Of a stretch of 64,000 bases of DNA, positions 62,797-64,000 are shown in pieces. Source of the DNA: CADCVQ01 sp038260305 (GTDB taxonomy: Bacteria > Actinomycetota > Thermoleophilia > Solirubrobacterales > Solirubrobacteraceae); NCBI GenBank assembly GCA_038260305.1, contig JBBSNY010000011.1, positions 46,304 through 110,303 of the forward strand, in the 5' to 3' direction. How positions within the stretch are numbered: position 1 is the stretch's first letter; each line of letters starts with the position of its first letter. Under the pieces are notes generated by a model, which saw only the letters and a list, made by a program, of their open reading frames with translations, made no database searches and was not told the DNA's origin. The position numbers and the translations under genes are program-made.

Positions 62797-63834
62797 TCAC
62801 GCGGCGGCGAGCGCGAGGCCCTGCGCGTAGCCGCCGGCGAGCACCCGCTCGCGCAGCTTGGAGTCCATGAGATTGGGCCCCATGACGCGGGCGATCTCCT
62901 GCGCGGGGCCGATCATCCGGACGATCGCGCCGCGGTTGCGCAGCGTCAGCGTCTCGAGCGCGGCGGTGCTGCCGGCGATCGCGCGCAACATGCCGAACGG
63001 TGAGGCGATCGCGATGTCGAGGCTCATGATCGGGTTCAGGCAGAGGATCTGCGTCAGGCGCGCGGCCGGTGCGATGTCGAGGTTCGTGTTGCTCCAGACG
63101 CCACCGTCGACGTACTCGCGACCGTCGATGCGCACCGGAGCGAAGATCCAGGGAACCGAGCACGATGCCTGCACTGCCTGAGCGACGGTCGTGTCTGGCG
63201 CGCCGGGTGAGCCGAACACGACGCGCCGCCCGGACTCGCGGTCGACGGCCACGACGCGCAGCCGGCCGTCGAAGATCGCGCCGGTCTCGCTGACCCCGTC
63301 GTGGATCGCGCTCAGCGACCGGTCGGTGCCGGGGGCGCGGCTCAGCAGCGCCGCGCGCATCGCCGTGCTGCCGGTCGATCCGAGCGCCAGCGCCATCGGC
63401 GCGAGCGGCGTCGCGGCGAGCCCGGCGAGCCGTGCGGCCTCGCGCGCGACGTTCTGCAGCGTCGTGCGCGACGCCCCGAGGATCGGGGCCGCGAGCTGCG
63501 CGGCTCGTCCCGCGCTGACATCGGAGCCCGGTTGCTCGCCGGACGCCAGCGCGAGGCCCTCCGGCGGGCGCTTCGGGCGCCGCGGCCGCTGGCCGGCGAC
63601 GAGCGCCGCGGCGACCAGCGAACCGGCCGACGTTCCGATCAGCGACTCCGTGTTGCGAAAGTCGTGCCCGGCCGCATCCTCGATGCCAGCCAGCAGCCCG
63701 CTCATCCACGCCTCGCCGAGCGTTCCACCGCTCGCGAGGACGAGCACGTCGGGTGCCATGAAGTGCTCGGACACGCTGCCGGAGCGTAGCGGCGCGGGGT
63801 CGTCGGCCCGCCCGGCGCGAGTCGATTCCGACAT
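62797..63834 (-). CDS. Patatin-like phospholipase
   Basis: A 345-aa lipid acyl hydrolase. Patatin hallmarks are the glycine-rich oxyanion segment LVLASGGTLGEAW, the nucleophile elbow LIGTSAGSLVAAAL (Ser69 of G-x-S-x-G) and the catalytic Asp in YVDGGVWSNTNLD, with SCSVPWIFAPVRIDG between. It has no signal peptide, so it is probably cytoplasmic or membrane-associated. ATG 63834 lies in an AT-rich inverted repeat; an internal ATG at 63759 (MAPDVLVLAS) would also keep the domain intact. Confidence 0.85.
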   Translation of the reverse strand: MSESTRAGRADDPAPLRSGSVSEHFMAPDVLVLASGGTLGEAWMSGLLAGIEDAAGHDFRNTESLIGTSAGSLVAAALVAGQRPRRPKRPPEGLALASGEQPGSDVSAGRAAQLAAPILGASRTTLQNVAREAARLAGLAATPLAPMALALGSTGSTAMRAALLSRAPGTDRSLSAIHDGVSETGAIFDGRLRVVAVDRESGRRVVFGSPGAPDTTVAQAVQASCSVPWIFAPVRIDGREYVDGGVWSNTNLDIAPAARLTQILCLNPIMSLDIAIASPFGMLRAIAGSTAALETLTLRNRGAIVRMIGPAQEIARVMGPNLMDSKLRERVLAGGYAQGLALAAA

Positions 63835-63855
63835 ACGTTTGTATGTGATAACGTA
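63834..63855. promoter_or_regulatory. AT-rich inverted repeat at the patatin start
   Basis: TACGTT (63834-63839) and AACGTA (63850-63855) are exact reverse complements with a 10-nt spacer, in a notably AT-rich island. It could be an operator for a dimeric repressor of the patatin gene, or the stem upstream of a group II intron insertion. Confidence 0.4.
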
Positions 63856-63863
63856 CAGACCAT

Positions 63864-64000
63864 GTTGCGTCCTGCAAGCTGGATCAGGCCGGCGGGTGCG
63901 AGTCCCGTCCCGGTAGGCGCCGGAGCGCCGGGTAGCAGACCCCGGTCTCGGGGAGAGATCCTCGTGGCTGAGCGGGGTGTCGAGAGCCTCTTTGGAGGGA
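63864..64000 (+). mobile_element. Probable 5' end of a group II intron (cut by the window edge)
   Basis: About 30 nt after a GTTGCG boundary the sequence contains GGGTGCGAGTCCC, the conserved domain I element seen in bacterial group II introns. It is followed by a GGCGC-CGGA-GCGCC hairpin, GGGTAGC and a CCCCG-GTCT-CGGGG hairpin, with no convincing protein coding. Spacing between the presumed 5' end and the GAGTCCC element resembles that of group IIC introns. The maturase ORF and domains V-VI would be outside the window. Confidence 0.5.

Overview
The window is uniformly very GC-rich, with strong G/C preference at third codon positions. Its gene content (GatCAB, a full menaquinone set, secreted beta-rich proteins, DUF4272, many one-domain secreted proteins of unknown role) suggests a high-GC actinobacterium, most likely of the Thermoleophilia/Solirubrobacterales type. 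This is inferred from gene content only; there is no rRNA in the window. Many genes have a TANNNT hexamer ending 6-11 nt before the start codon and no Shine-Dalgarno, so leaderless transcripts look common. That rule was used to choose several starts (cysK, cysE, uvrD/pcrA, folD, gatC, ilvC, menE, menB and others).

Layout. 0-8.6 kb: cysteine synthesis (cysK, cysE), queuosine salvage, a CAP-domain secreted protein, UvrD/PcrA helicase, folD and a VapBC-type toxin-antitoxin pair. 8.6-13.8 kb: gatCAB, an intergenic tandem repeat and small membrane proteins. 13.9-16.2 kb: ilvB-ilvN followed by a long interrupted palindrome. 16.2-28.3 kb: a menaquinone island (menF, menD, menH, then menB-menA-menC-hydrolase on the minus strand and menE on the plus strand) interspersed with two other hydrolases. 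28.3-32.9 kb: a secreted beta-helix protein, a methyltransferase, an AlkA-like glycosylase and ilvC. 32.9-40.8 kb: a zone of decay (two frameshifted secreted-protein genes, a broken TIR gene, a frameshifted glutamate-cysteine ligase) around an intact ZTP-riboswitch-serC-serA unit and an intact TIR-domain gene. 41-47 kb: a GH13 glucosidase and a complete sugar ABC importer. 47-53.5 kb: an F420-type reductase, an SGNH protein, a ParB-like protein, leuA with a leucine-rich leader peptide and attenuator hairpin, and a DrrAB-like ABC exporter. 53.4-59.8 kb: a PAS-GAF-SpoIIE phosphatase, small membrane peptides and the most unusual cassette in the window: three tandem paralogous 66-69-aa precursor-like peptides, a 28-bp perfect palindrome and an M50 metalloprotease with a PqqD-like N-terminus, flanked by an HTH/Clp_N protein and a secreted double-CxxC protein. 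60-63.8 kb: a lipoprotein-Ser/Thr kinase pair, a phosphoglycerate-mutase-like protein and a patatin. The last ~140 bases look like the 5' end of a group II intron.

How the genes connect. Serine made by SerC/SerA feeds CysE/CysK and, through folate chemistry, FolD; a ZMP/ZTP-sensing riboswitch ahead of serC would tie serine supply to one-carbon status. IlvBN, IlvC and LeuA together cover most of branched-chain amino-acid synthesis, with leucine attenuation at leuA. The men genes cover chorismate to the prenylated naphthoate; the final methyltransferase and the DHNA-CoA thioesterase are not recognised, although an alpha/beta hydrolase is translationally coupled to menC.

The best candidate for an undescribed system is the peptide/M50 cassette at 55.7-58.3 kb. 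The three peptides share a leader (LAGEELPERAAMSL) and an invariant-length Ala/Asn-rich C-terminal part. Two of them share the motif P-x-N-A-A-V-A-x-N with the neighbouring secreted double-CxxC protein.
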